NCBI RefSeq assembly: GCF_000738775.1
Contig: NZ_JPOC01000044.1
Coordinates: 1-37,019, forward strand
Direction: 5' to 3'
DNA from: Prescottella defluvii
GTDB lineage: Bacteria > Actinomycetota > Actinomycetes > Mycobacteriales > Mycobacteriaceae
Length of the DNA stretch: 37,019 bases
Shown here: positions 23,883 to 30,665 of the stretch, piece after piece
Layout of the letters: every line of letters starts with the position of its first letter
Numbering within the stretch: the stretch's first letter is position 1
Translations under genes and position numbers: made by a program
The notes under the pieces: model-generated
What the model was told of the DNA's origin: nothing
Seen by the model: the letters and a program-made list of their open reading frames with translations, nothing else
Databases searched by the model: none

Positions 23883-25142
23883 GTGAGTCGTACCGGAAAG
23901 GTGCCGCTCTCGGCCGACGGAGGGAAGGGTCGGCCGGACAAGCGAACCGAGATCCTGATGGCGTCGTCGGAGCTGTTCGCAGCCAAGGGATATACGGGTA
24001 CGTCGATGCGGGACATCGCGAACTCCACCGGGATGCTGGCCGGCAGCCTCTACTACCACTTCGATTCCAAGGAAGCGCTGGCCGCGACGATGGTCCGCGG
24101 CCTGCGTGACGACATCGTCGCGGCCGTCCAGCGCCCGGCGGTGCCGGCGGACTCCTCGGTCGAGGCCATCCGACGGTTCGCCCTGGACGTCGCGGATGCG
24201 TCAGCCCGGCATCCCGGGGCCCTGCAGGTCTGCCTGGGTGTGCCCGGGACACACGACGAGGAACTTCAGGCACTGCTCGCGGCCGAGGCGCGGTGGTCGG
24301 AGAAGAAGTGGCAGACGCTGGTTCGCGCCGCCGAGGACGCGGGGCTCGTGCGACCCGAGGTCGACACCCGCATCCTGCGCGAGGTGCTCCGGGTCGCGCT
24401 CACGCACAGTGCCACGCTGGCGCCCACCGGGTTCGCGGCGCGCAAGGTGGCGGGCTGCACGATCGACATGCTGTTCAACGGTCTCGCCACCAAGCCGGCC
24501 GACGACGACCTGTCCGACTCGGCCTCCGCCCGGACGGCGCGCAAGGTGATCGCGTCGTGGGACCGCGAGGACTCGATGACCTTGTCCGACAAGCAGGACC
24601 GCATCCTCGAGGCCGCCCGGTTCGTGTTCGCCGAACGCGGGTTCGACGCGACGACCACCCGGGACATCGCCACCGCGGTGGGGCTGACCCAGGGAAGCCT
24701 GTACCACCACTTCGAGTCGCGGGAGGCGATCCTCGTCGCGATCCTGCAGCACTTCTCGTCCCGGATGCGCTCCGCCCACGAGGAGATCGGGGCGGTCGGC
24801 GGGACGCCGCTCGAGACCGTCGACGCGCTGATCCGGATGCGCAGCGCCGCCGGTAAGCGATTCGACGCCGAGATCTCGATCCTCAAGTCGTGGGTGATGC
24901 TCACCGGCAAGGAGCATTTCGACTTCCTGAAGAAGGACGGCCGCAAGGTGCTCCGCGTGTGGGATCGCGCGCTCGCGGCGGGTGTGAAGGACGGCAGTGT
25001 CACGATGCCGGGATCGACTCGGCTGGTGTTCCAGTGCATGGGCGAGATCCTCTGGTCCACCCACGGACTGCCGCGGGTCTCCACCGAACGCATGACCCGG
25101 TACAACCTCGAGACGGTCCTGTGGGGGGCCGCACCCAAGTAG
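23883..25142 (+). CDS. Tandem TetR regulator: two complete TetR proteins fused
   Basis: This 419-residue protein contains two TetR units. The first helix-turn-helix is at about 20-70 (A-S-S-E-L-F-A-A-K-G-Y-T-G-T-S-M-R-D-I-A, ending G-S-L-Y-Y-H-F). The second is at about 236-286 (A-A-R-F-V-F-A-E-R-G-F-D-A-T-T-T-R-D-I-A, ending G-S-L-Y-H-H-F). Each is followed by its own ligand-binding-type domain of about 140 residues; the join is near residue 225. The start is GTG 23883 after GGGGGGA. Met232 (24576) could be the old start of the second unit, but the frame is continuous. A secreted lipase gene follows after 31 bases, so the pair may be co-transcribed. A single chain could act as a pseudo-dimer. 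Ligand and targets are unknown. Confidence 0.88.
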   Translation: MSRTGKVPLSADGGKGRPDKRTEILMASSELFAAKGYTGTSMRDIANSTGMLAGSLYYHFDSKEALAATMVRGLRDDIVAAVQRPAVPADSSVEAIRRFALDVADASARHPGALQVCLGVPGTHDEELQALLAAEARWSEKKWQTLVRAAEDAGLVRPEVDTRILREVLRVALTHSATLAPTGFAARKVAGCTIDMLFNGLATKPADDDLSDSASARTARKVIASWDREDSMTLSDKQDRILEAARFVFAERGFDATTTRDIATAVGLTQGSLYHHFESREAILVAILQHFSSRMRSAHEEIGAVGGTPLETVDALIRMRSAAGKRFDAEISILKSWVMLTGKEHFDFLKKDGRKVLRVWDRALAAGVKDGSVTMPGSTRLVFQCMGEILWSTHGLPRVSTERMTRYNLETVLWGAAPK

Positions 25143-25173
25143 CGTCACGTCGGCGCGACAACAGGAGGTAGTC

Positions 25174-26436
25174 GTGATCGGAAGGTGTTGTGCCGCAGCG
25201 GCGGTAGTGATCGGTGCGGTGATGGCCGGTGTGCCGGCCGCGGCGGCGCCACCTGACTTCTACCAACCGCCGGTGGAGTTGCCGGCGGGTCCGGCCGGGG
25301 AGGTGATCCGCACCGAGCCGCTTCCGCTGGCCTGGCAGGCGGGCACCTTCCCCGCGACCGCGACACGGATCATGTACCGCAGCAACGATACCCACGGCAA
25401 CCCCAACGCGGTGACCGGCGCCTACTTCGATCCGGCGCTGCCGTGGACCGGGCCCGGCCCGCGCCCACTGGTGAGCATGGCGGCCGGAACGCAGGGCCAG
25501 GGCGACCGGTGTGCGCCGTCGAAGACGATCGGCACCGTCGTCGAGTACACGCCGCCGTCGGGTGTGATCGCGTCGTACGAGGTGGTGTTCGTGAACGCCC
25601 TGCTCTCGCGCGGCATCGCGGTGGTGCTCACCGACTACGAGGGGCTGGGTACCCCGGGAACGCACACGTACGTCAACCGGGCGGCCGAGGCGCACGCGGT
25701 GCTCGACGCGGCCCGCGCCGCGAAACGGTTGCCGGGCACCGGGATCACCCCCGACGGCCCCGTGGCGTTCTGGGGCTACTCGCAGGGCGGCGGCGCGTCT
25801 GCGGCCGCGGTGGAACTGGCTCCCGAGTACGCGCCGGAACTGGACGTGCGGGGTGCGTACGCCGGTGCGCCGCCGGCCGATCTGGCCGCGACACTCACCG
25901 CGATCGACGGCTCCTCGCTCGTCGGTGCGATCGGCTATTCGCTGAACAGCATCGTGCAGGCGTACCCGGAGGCGCGGGCACTGATCGAGGCCGAGTTGAA
26001 CGATCGTGGCCGGCAACTGCTCGCGGACGTGCAGGGCCAGTGTGTCGGCGAGACGCGCCTGAAGTTCGGGTTCGAGCGCTCAGAGTCGTTCACCCGGACC
26101 GGTGAGCCGCTGTCGGACGTCCTGGCGCGGCACCCGCTCGCGACCGAACTGTTCGCCGAGCAGCGGATCGGAAACCGGACACCGACGGCGCCGGTCCTGA
26201 TCCAAGCCGGCATCCACGACGACACCGTCCCCAGTGGGCAGGCGCGTCAACTCGCCGACGACTGGTGCGCGAAGGGTGCCACCGTGCAGCTCACCGAGAA
26301 CCCGCTGCCGCCGATGAGTCAGGGCACCGGGCTCAACCACGGCCTGCCGTACGTTCTGGGGCTGCCTGAGTCGCTGACCTGGATCACCGACCGGTTCGCC
26401 GGGTTGCCGGCCCCCGGCAACTGCCGCGTCGGTTAG
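25174..26436 (+). CDS. Secreted lipase (LIP family, PF03583)
   Basis: This 420-residue protein of the secretory lipase family probably hydrolyses acylglycerols or other long-chain esters outside the cell. It has a Sec signal peptide of about 24 residues (M-I-G-R-C-C then an Ala/Val-rich core ending A-A-A-A). The catalytic triad appears complete: Ser203 in G-Y-S-Q-G, Asp349 or Asp350 in G-I-H-D-D-T-V-P, and His389 in L-N-H-G. Cysteines near C-terminal positions may form disulfides. The start is GTG 25174, five bases after AGGAGG. Its stop overlaps the stop of the convergent CwsA-like gene. Confidence 0.88.
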   Translation: MIGRCCAAAAVVIGAVMAGVPAAAAPPDFYQPPVELPAGPAGEVIRTEPLPLAWQAGTFPATATRIMYRSNDTHGNPNAVTGAYFDPALPWTGPGPRPLVSMAAGTQGQGDRCAPSKTIGTVVEYTPPSGVIASYEVVFVNALLSRGIAVVLTDYEGLGTPGTHTYVNRAAEAHAVLDAARAAKRLPGTGITPDGPVAFWGYSQGGGASAAAVELAPEYAPELDVRGAYAGAPPADLAATLTAIDGSSLVGAIGYSLNSIVQAYPEARALIEAELNDRGRQLLADVQGQCVGETRLKFGFERSESFTRTGEPLSDVLARHPLATELFAEQRIGNRTPTAPVLIQAGIHDDTVPSGQARQLADDWCAKGATVQLTENPLPPMSQGTGLNHGLPYVLGLPESLTWITDRFAGLPAPGNCRVG

Positions 26437-26609
26437 GGGCGCGGGTCGGTCAGTGACGGCGGCTTGGCGGCTACCGGCGGCATCTCCGGACGGCGGGTCG
26501 CTGCGACCACGGCTGCCCCGGCCGCGGCCACGACCGCGCCGAGGCCGATCAGCACCCGTCGGCGGCCGGCCGAGGACGTCGGGGTGGAATCACTCTTGGT
26601 GGCACGCAT
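26433..26609 (-). CDS. Short CwsA-like single-pass membrane protein
   Basis: This 58-residue protein reads [10 protein letters not shown], then [17 protein letters not shown] as a membrane helix, then R-R-P-E-M-P and a Pro-rich tail ending D-P-R-P. Its position just before ppiA, on the opposite strand, is that of cwsA (Rv0008c) in M. tuberculosis, and its helix plus Pro-rich tail resembles the last third of CwsA. The N-terminal two thirds of CwsA are missing. GGAGG sits four bases before ATG 26609 (one base before ATG 26612). CwsA works with CrgA and Wag31 in polar growth and division; whether this short form does so is unknown. Confidence 0.6.
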   Translation of the reverse strand: MRATKSDSTPTSSAGRRRVLIGLGAVVAAAGAAVVAATRRPEMPPVAAKPPSLTDPRP

Positions 26610-26670
26610 CATGCCTCCACTCTGGCACAGCTCGCACACGTCGCCGCCGGTGCAATGGCACGATAGGGGG

Positions 26671-27192
26671 GTGACTTCACAGACTGCTACCGCAACGCTG
26701 CACACCAACCGCGGCGACATCAAGATCGCCCTGTTCGGTAACCATGCGCCGAAGACCGTCGAGAACTTCGTCGGCCTGGCCGACGGTTCCAAGGAGTACT
26801 CCACCCAGAACGCCAAGGGCGAGGCCTCCGGCCCGTTCTACGACGGCGCCGTCTTCCACCGCGTCATCGACGGCTTCATGATCCAGGGCGGCGACCCGAC
26901 CGGCACCGGTCGCGGTGGCCCGGGCTACAAGTTCGGCGACGAGTTCCACCCGGAACTGCAGTTCGACCGCGGCTACCTGCTGGCCATGGCCAACGCCGGC
27001 CCGGGCACCAACGGCTCGCAGTTCTTCATCACCGTCGGCCCCACGCCGCACCTGAACCGTCGCCACACCATCTTCGGTGAGGTGCTGGACGAGGAGTCGA
27101 AGAAGGTCGTCGACGCCATCGCCACCACCGCTGTCGACCGTGGCGACCGCCCGGTCGACGACGTCGTGATCAACAGCATCACCATCGCGTAA
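26671..27192 (+). CDS. ppiA: Cyclophilin-type peptidyl-prolyl isomerase
   Basis: This 173-residue cyclophilin catalyses proline cis-trans isomerisation. It begins at GTG 26671 and reads [24 protein letters not shown], almost as in M. tuberculosis PpiA. Active-site landmarks are present: F-H-R-V-I (catalytic Arg), M-I-Q-G-G-D-P, and G-S-Q-F-F-I-T. No signal peptide is seen, so it is probably cytoplasmic. The region TAGGGGGG directly abuts the start. The rhomboid gene follows after 10 bases and is probably co-transcribed. Confidence 0.95.
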   Translation: MTSQTATATLHTNRGDIKIALFGNHAPKTVENFVGLADGSKEYSTQNAKGEASGPFYDGAVFHRVIDGFMIQGGDPTGTGRGGPGYKFGDEFHPELQFDRGYLLAMANAGPGTNGSQFFITVGPTPHLNRRHTIFGEVLDEESKKVVDAIATTAVDRGDRPVDDVVINSITIA

Positions 27193-27202
27193 GGATCCAC
27201 GA

Positions 27203-28105
27203 ATGACGAACCCCGGCTGGGGTGGCACGGCGAGCGAGGGCACCCCGCCACCTCAGCCGAGGTGCGTGCGTCACCCCGATCGTCCCACCGCCCTCTCCTG
27301 CACCCGTTGCGGCCGCCCCGCGTGCCCGGACTGTCTGCGTGCCGCGTCCGTCGGCCACCAGTGCGTCGACTGTGTCGCCGCCGGTCAGCGCGATGTGCCG
27401 ACGGCGCGTACCGTCGCCGGCGCGCCGGTGCGCCCGCAGATCCCGACGCCGCTGCTGACGTACGTCCTGATCGCGGTCAACGTGCTGATCTTCGCGGTCA
27501 CCGCCGTGCAGTCCCGCAGTGTGCTGGACAACCACATCGCGTCGCCGCTGTTCCTCGACTGGGTGCTGTGGGGTCCCGCTGTCGCGGCCGGTGAGTTCAG
27601 TCGGATCGTCACCAGCGGATTCCTGCACATCGGTCTGATGCACCTGGCCGTCAACATGTTCGCGCTGTACGTGATCGGCCGGGACACCGAGATGGTGCTC
27701 GGTCGGGCCCGCTACCTCGCGGTGTACGTGATCGCGCTGCTGGGCGGGTCGGCGTCGGTGCTGATGCTCGATCCGTTGATCCCCACGGCGGGCGCGTCCG
27801 GCGCGATCTTCGGTCTGCTCGGAGCGCAGGCGGTGATCCTGCTCCGCCTCAAGCGCAGCCCGATGCCGGTACTGGCGGTCATCGCGATCAACGTGGTGAT
27901 CAGCGTGACGATCCCCGGGATCTCCCTGTGGGGGCACATGGGCGGCCTGGTCGCCGGTGCCGCCGCCACCGCGGCCCTGCTGTACGTGCCGGGCGTCGTC
28001 GGCGCGCAGGACCGCAAGAGCGCCGGTACCGCCGGTTGGTTCGCGCTCGGCGGTGTCGGCCTGCTGACGCTGATCGTCACCGCCGCGGCCGTCGCCGCCA
28101 TCTGA
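27203..28105 (+). CDS. Rhomboid intramembrane serine protease with N-terminal zinc-finger-like region
   Basis: This 300-residue protein cleaves membrane-spanning substrates within the bilayer. The catalytic dyad is visible: Ser199 in G-A-S-G-A-I-F-G and His245 in G-H-M-G-G. The family R-x-x-T/S-x-x-F-L-H-x-x-x-x-H-L-x-x-N-M signature is present near 134-152. About six to seven membrane helices span 83-300. Residues 21-57 carry C-x2-H, C-x2-C, C-x2-C and H-x-C-x2-C, a B-box-like zinc-binding pattern common in actinobacterial rhomboids. Substrates are unknown. It converges with the PH-domain gene 16 bases later. Confidence 0.92.
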   Translation: MTNPGWGGTASEGTPPPQPRCVRHPDRPTALSCTRCGRPACPDCLRAASVGHQCVDCVAAGQRDVPTARTVAGAPVRPQIPTPLLTYVLIAVNVLIFAVTAVQSRSVLDNHIASPLFLDWVLWGPAVAAGEFSRIVTSGFLHIGLMHLAVNMFALYVIGRDTEMVLGRARYLAVYVIALLGGSASVLMLDPLIPTAGASGAIFGLLGAQAVILLRLKRSPMPVLAVIAINVVISVTIPGISLWGHMGGLVAGAAATAALLYVPGVVGAQDRKSAGTAGWFALGGVGLLTLIVTAAAVAAI

Positions 28106-28121
28106 CCGTTCCGGCCCGATG

Positions 28122-28610
28122 TCAGTCGCGGTCCACGGCCCGATCGTCCGGCGGCACCAGGCCGTGCACGGACAGCGCCTCGAACACCACGATCGGGTCG
28201 GTGCCGAGATCCCAGCGTCCGAAGATCATCAGGCGCTCGGTGCCGTCCGGGTCGACGGCGTCGATCTCGAGCATCGGTACCCGTCGTCCCAGTCGCGGGT
28301 AGCGGACGATGCGGGCCCGTTCGATGCTGTCGCGTCGGTAGACCCGGCGACCCGTCAGTCGCGTCGCCGCGAGGGCGGGTGCCGGCCCGTCGTGCACGAT
28401 CGCGAGTTTGGGGCGCTGCCTGGCACCGAGACCGGCGATCACGAACATTCCGGCGGCGGCCAGCACGGACAGGAATTGTCCCGGTGCGTCGAGTCCCAGC
28501 AGGACCGCCGCGAGGAGCATGGCGATGCCACCGACGGCGAGCGCGGCTACCGCGCCGAGCGGAGTGGACCACTCGAGCGGTGATTGTTGACCGAATTCAT
28601 CCTCAGACAT
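28122..28610 (-). CDS. PH-domain membrane protein (Rv0010c-like)
   Basis: This 162-residue protein has two membrane helices (about 19-40 and 46-62) followed by a bacterial PH-like domain (R-R-V-Y-R-R-D-S-I-E-R-A-R-I-V-R-Y, then L-E-I-D-A-V-D-P-D-G). It matches the conserved gene between ppiA and crgA (Rv0010c in M. tuberculosis). Function is not known; its location next to crgA hints at the cell envelope or division. Four DnaA-box sequences lie in the 83 bases at and before its start codon, so its expression may respond to DnaA. Confidence 0.85.
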   Translation of the reverse strand: MSEDEFGQQSPLEWSTPLGAVAALAVGGIAMLLAAVLLGLDAPGQFLSVLAAAGMFVIAGLGARQRPKLAIVHDGPAPALAATRLTGRRVYRRDSIERARIVRYPRLGRRVPMLEIDAVDPDGTERLMIFGRWDLGTDPIVVFEALSVHGLVPPDDRAVDRD

Positions 28611-28692
28611 GTGGACGAAATCCCTGGTTATCCACAGGAGTTATCCACACTGGGGATGAATGACACGCGTGTAATTGCCCGGCTGTGGACAA
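28610..28692. promoter_or_regulatory. Cluster of four DnaA boxes upstream of the PH-domain gene
   Basis: Perfect TTATCCACA occurs at 28628-28636 and 28641-28649 on the plus strand, 13 bases apart. Perfect TTGTCCACA occurs on the minus strand at 28684-28692, and a one-mismatch copy (TCGTCCACA) at 28610-28618, touching the start codon. All lie in the crgA-PH gene spacer, about 23 kb from oriC. They are better matches than any oriC box here, so DnaA binding is likely. Confidence 0.8.
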
Positions 28693-28718
28693 CTGCGGTC
28701 CCGAAAAAGACCGACAGG

Positions 28719-28982
28719 TCAACGCCATCTCATCGTCATGATAAGGCCCACAACCATGAACCCGAAGCCGATGAGGAAATTGTAGGCCCCCAAGTCGTTC
28801 ATCCATGCGAGGTTTTCGCCCGCGAGGTAGTACACGATCAGCCAGGCGAGCCCGACCAGCATGAATCCGAGCATCACCGACACGTACAGCGCACTCGACG
28901 GCCCGGCCTTCACCTTCACCGGGGTGCGGTTCGCGGGATTGACTGTGTAATCGGTCTTCTTCCGGACCTTCGACTTCGGCAT
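28719..28982 (-). CDS. crgA: Cell division protein CrgA
   Basis: This 87-residue protein has two membrane helices (about 31-54 and 66-84) after a Lys-rich cytoplasmic start, M-P-K-S-K-V-R-K-K, which is the CrgA hallmark. CrgA recruits and stabilises septal and polar growth proteins (FtsZ, FtsQ, FtsI/PBPB, CwsA) in actinobacteria. An AAGGAAG precedes the ATG. A short stem with five T follows the stop on the minus strand, so it may end its transcript there. The upstream promoter is described separately. Confidence 0.95.
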   Translation of the reverse strand: MPKSKVRKKTDYTVNPANRTPVKVKAGPSSALYVSVMLGFMLVGLAWLIVYYLAGENLAWMNDLGAYNFLIGFGFMVVGLIMTMRWR

Positions 28983-29068
28983 GACTTCCTTACTCGTGTG
29001 GACGGGCCCAGACGGGCTCGGGTGGATCGATCTCCGCGAGCGCGGCGCCCGGATCGGTCCGAGCCGAC

Positions 29069-29102
29069 AGGGTACATTCGGCTGTACCTGTTGTGTAGGT
29101 AC
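29069..29102 (-). promoter_or_regulatory. crgA promoter with inverted repeat
   Basis: On the minus strand, TACACA (29092-29097) and TACCCT (29069-29074) are 17 bases apart, four of six -35 bases matching. The start would be near 29062, giving a leader of about 80 bases. GTACCT (29084-29089) and AGGTAC (29097-29102) form a perfect inverted repeat over the -35, a possible operator shared with the divergent DUF881 gene. Confidence 0.55.
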
Positions 29103-29174
29103 ACGCTAACCCAAACAAGCACGGCCAGGACCGGTCGCGCACCGAATCGTCCGTGGTGGGAGTGGTGGTCGAGG

Positions 29175-29939
29175 GTGCCGGACGTCGACGAGGAACCGCA
29201 GGCCAGTCGCCCGCGGTTCGGCTTCTGGCCGATCGCCGTCCTGGTGGTCTGCCTGGTCGCGGGACTGCTGCTGGCGACGACGCGGCAAGTCTCGCACGGC
29301 AACGAAATCCGCGCCGCCGATTCGACCCGATTGTCCGACCTCGTGCGCAGTGCCCAGGTCGAGGCGGATGCCGCGGCCCGCGCCCGCGACGAACTGGCCG
29401 CCCAGGTGCAGGACCTGCAGGAGAACGCGGCCGGCACCGACTCCCGGGTGGCCGAGGCGTTGGACTCGAGCCGCGCGCTGGCCTCCGCGGCCGGGCTCAC
29501 CGAACTCAGCGGACCCGGTGTCGTCGTCACCCTCACCGATGCGCCCCGTGACGCCGACGGCAAGTACCCGGCCGGGGCGTCGCCCGACGACCTCGTCGTC
29601 CACCAGCAGGACGTGCAGAGCGTGCTCAACGCGCTGTGGACCGGTGGTGCCGAGGCGATCGCGATGCAGGACCAGCGGATCGTGAACACGTCGGCGCCGC
29701 GGTGCATCGGGAACACGCTGCTGCTGCACGGACGCACCTACAGCCCGCCGTACGTCGTGACCGCGATCGGCGACCCGGCCCGCCTCGCCGCGACGCTCGC
29801 GAACGAGCCCGGCGTCAAGACCTTCAGGCAGTACGCCGTCCGCTACGGACTGGGATACACCCAGCAGGAATCCGGCCACCTGACGGTTCCCGCGTACACC
29901 GGACAGTTGCACACCGAGTACGCGCGGCCGGTCGCGTAG
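29175..29939 (+). CDS. DUF881 membrane-anchored protein (Rv0012-like)
   Basis: This protein of about 254 residues has one membrane helix (about 18-36, W-P-I-A-V-L-V-V-C-L-V-A-G-L-L-L-A), then a coiled-coil-like stretch (E-A-D-A-A-A-R-A-R-D-E-L-A-A-Q-V-Q-D-L-Q) and the DUF881 domain (G-P-G-V-V-V-T-L-T-D, D-D-L-V-V-H-Q-Q-D-V-Q-S-V-L-N-A-L-W, A-E-A-I-A-M-Q-D-Q-R). The fold is likely extracytoplasmic. It lies between crgA and trpG as in M. tuberculosis. The start is uncertain: GTG 29175 is the best of several weak choices. Its role is unknown, perhaps in division. Confidence 0.82.
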   Translation: MPDVDEEPQASRPRFGFWPIAVLVVCLVAGLLLATTRQVSHGNEIRAADSTRLSDLVRSAQVEADAAARARDELAAQVQDLQENAAGTDSRVAEALDSSRALASAAGLTELSGPGVVVTLTDAPRDADGKYPAGASPDDLVVHQQDVQSVLNALWTGGAEAIAMQDQRIVNTSAPRCIGNTLLLHGRTYSPPYVVTAIGDPARLAATLANEPGVKTFRQYAVRYGLGYTQQESGHLTVPAYTGQLHTEYARPVA

Positions 29940-29960
29940 CAACCGCACGGTACCGCGCAT

Positions 29961-29966
29961 TACCCT
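29961..29966 (+). promoter_or_regulatory. -10 element of trpG, probably leaderless
   Basis: TACCCT ends seven bases before the trpG ATG, so the predicted transcription start is the A of the ATG. There is no ribosome-binding site before this start. Leaderless mRNAs are common in this order. Confidence 0.6.
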
Positions 29967-29973
29967 TCTTCCC

Positions 29974-30639
29974 ATGCGCATCCTGGTCGTCGACAACTAC
30001 GACAGCTTCGTGTTCAACCTGGTCCAGTACCTGGGCCAGCTCGGGACGCGGGCCGAAGTGTGGCGCAACGACGACCCCCGGCTGACCGGGGACGACGCGA
30101 TCGCGGCCGCTGCCGCCGACTTCGACGGCATCCTGCTCAGCCCCGGCCCCGGCACTCCGCAGCGGGCCGGCGCGACGATGCCGCTGGTCGGTGCCTGCGC
30201 GTCCGCGCGGACACCGCTGCTGGGTGTGTGCCTGGGGCATCAGGCGATCGGCGCGGCCTTCGGTGCCACCGTCGAACGGGCGCCCGAACTGCTGCACGGC
30301 AAGACCAGCCTCGTCCACCACAACGGCGGCGGTGTCCTCGCGGGTCTGCCCGACCCGTTCACCGCCACCCGCTACCACTCGCTGACCGTCGCCCCGGACA
30401 CCATCCCGGACGAACTGGAGGTCACCGCCCGCACCGACAGCGGCATCGTGATGGCGATGCGGCACCGCGAGCTGCCGATCCACGGCGTGCAGTTCCACCC
30501 GGAGTCGGTGCTGACCCAGGGCGGGCACCGGATGCTCGCCAACTGGCTCGGCGTGTGCGGTCAGGCTCCGGCCGAGACGCTGGTCGCGACCCTCGAGGAC
30601 GAGGTCGCACGGTCGCTGGGGGATGCGCTCACGCGCTGA
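29974..30639 (+). CDS. trpG: Glutamine amidotransferase, anthranilate/aminodeoxychorismate synthase component II
   Basis: This 221-residue class I glutamine amidotransferase supplies ammonia to the partner synthase that makes anthranilate (tryptophan) or aminodeoxychorismate (folate). The catalytic triad is Cys86 (G-V-C-L-G-H-Q), His175 and Glu177 (F-H-P-E-S). It starts V-V-D-N-Y-D-S-F-V-F-N and has S-P-G-P-G-T-P. It corresponds to Rv0013 (trpG/pabA) and stands apart from the trp genes, so it may serve both pathways. No ribosome-binding site is visible before the ATG. It converges with pknB over a short shared hairpin. Confidence 0.93.
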   Translation: MRILVVDNYDSFVFNLVQYLGQLGTRAEVWRNDDPRLTGDDAIAAAAADFDGILLSPGPGTPQRAGATMPLVGACASARTPLLGVCLGHQAIGAAFGATVERAPELLHGKTSLVHHNGGGVLAGLPDPFTATRYHSLTVAPDTIPDELEVTARTDSGIVMAMRHRELPIHGVQFHPESVLTQGGHRMLANWLGVCGQAPAETLVATLEDEVARSLGDALTR

Positions 30640-30645
30640 TCGCCC

Positions 30646-30665
30646 AGCGACCGGTCACGGTCGCT
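30646..30665. terminator. Short bidirectional hairpin between trpG and pknB
   Basis: AGCGACCG (30646-30653) and CGGTCGCT (30658-30665) form a perfect 8-base stem with a GTCA loop. It lies in the 24-base gap between the convergent stops and overlaps the pknB stop. There is no T-run. It may serve both directions. Confidence 0.5.

Noticed and set aside
23883-25142. Two separate adjacent TetR genes
   Set aside because: The frame is continuous across the join, with no stop codon, and the internal ATG at 24576 lacks a clear ribosome-binding site.
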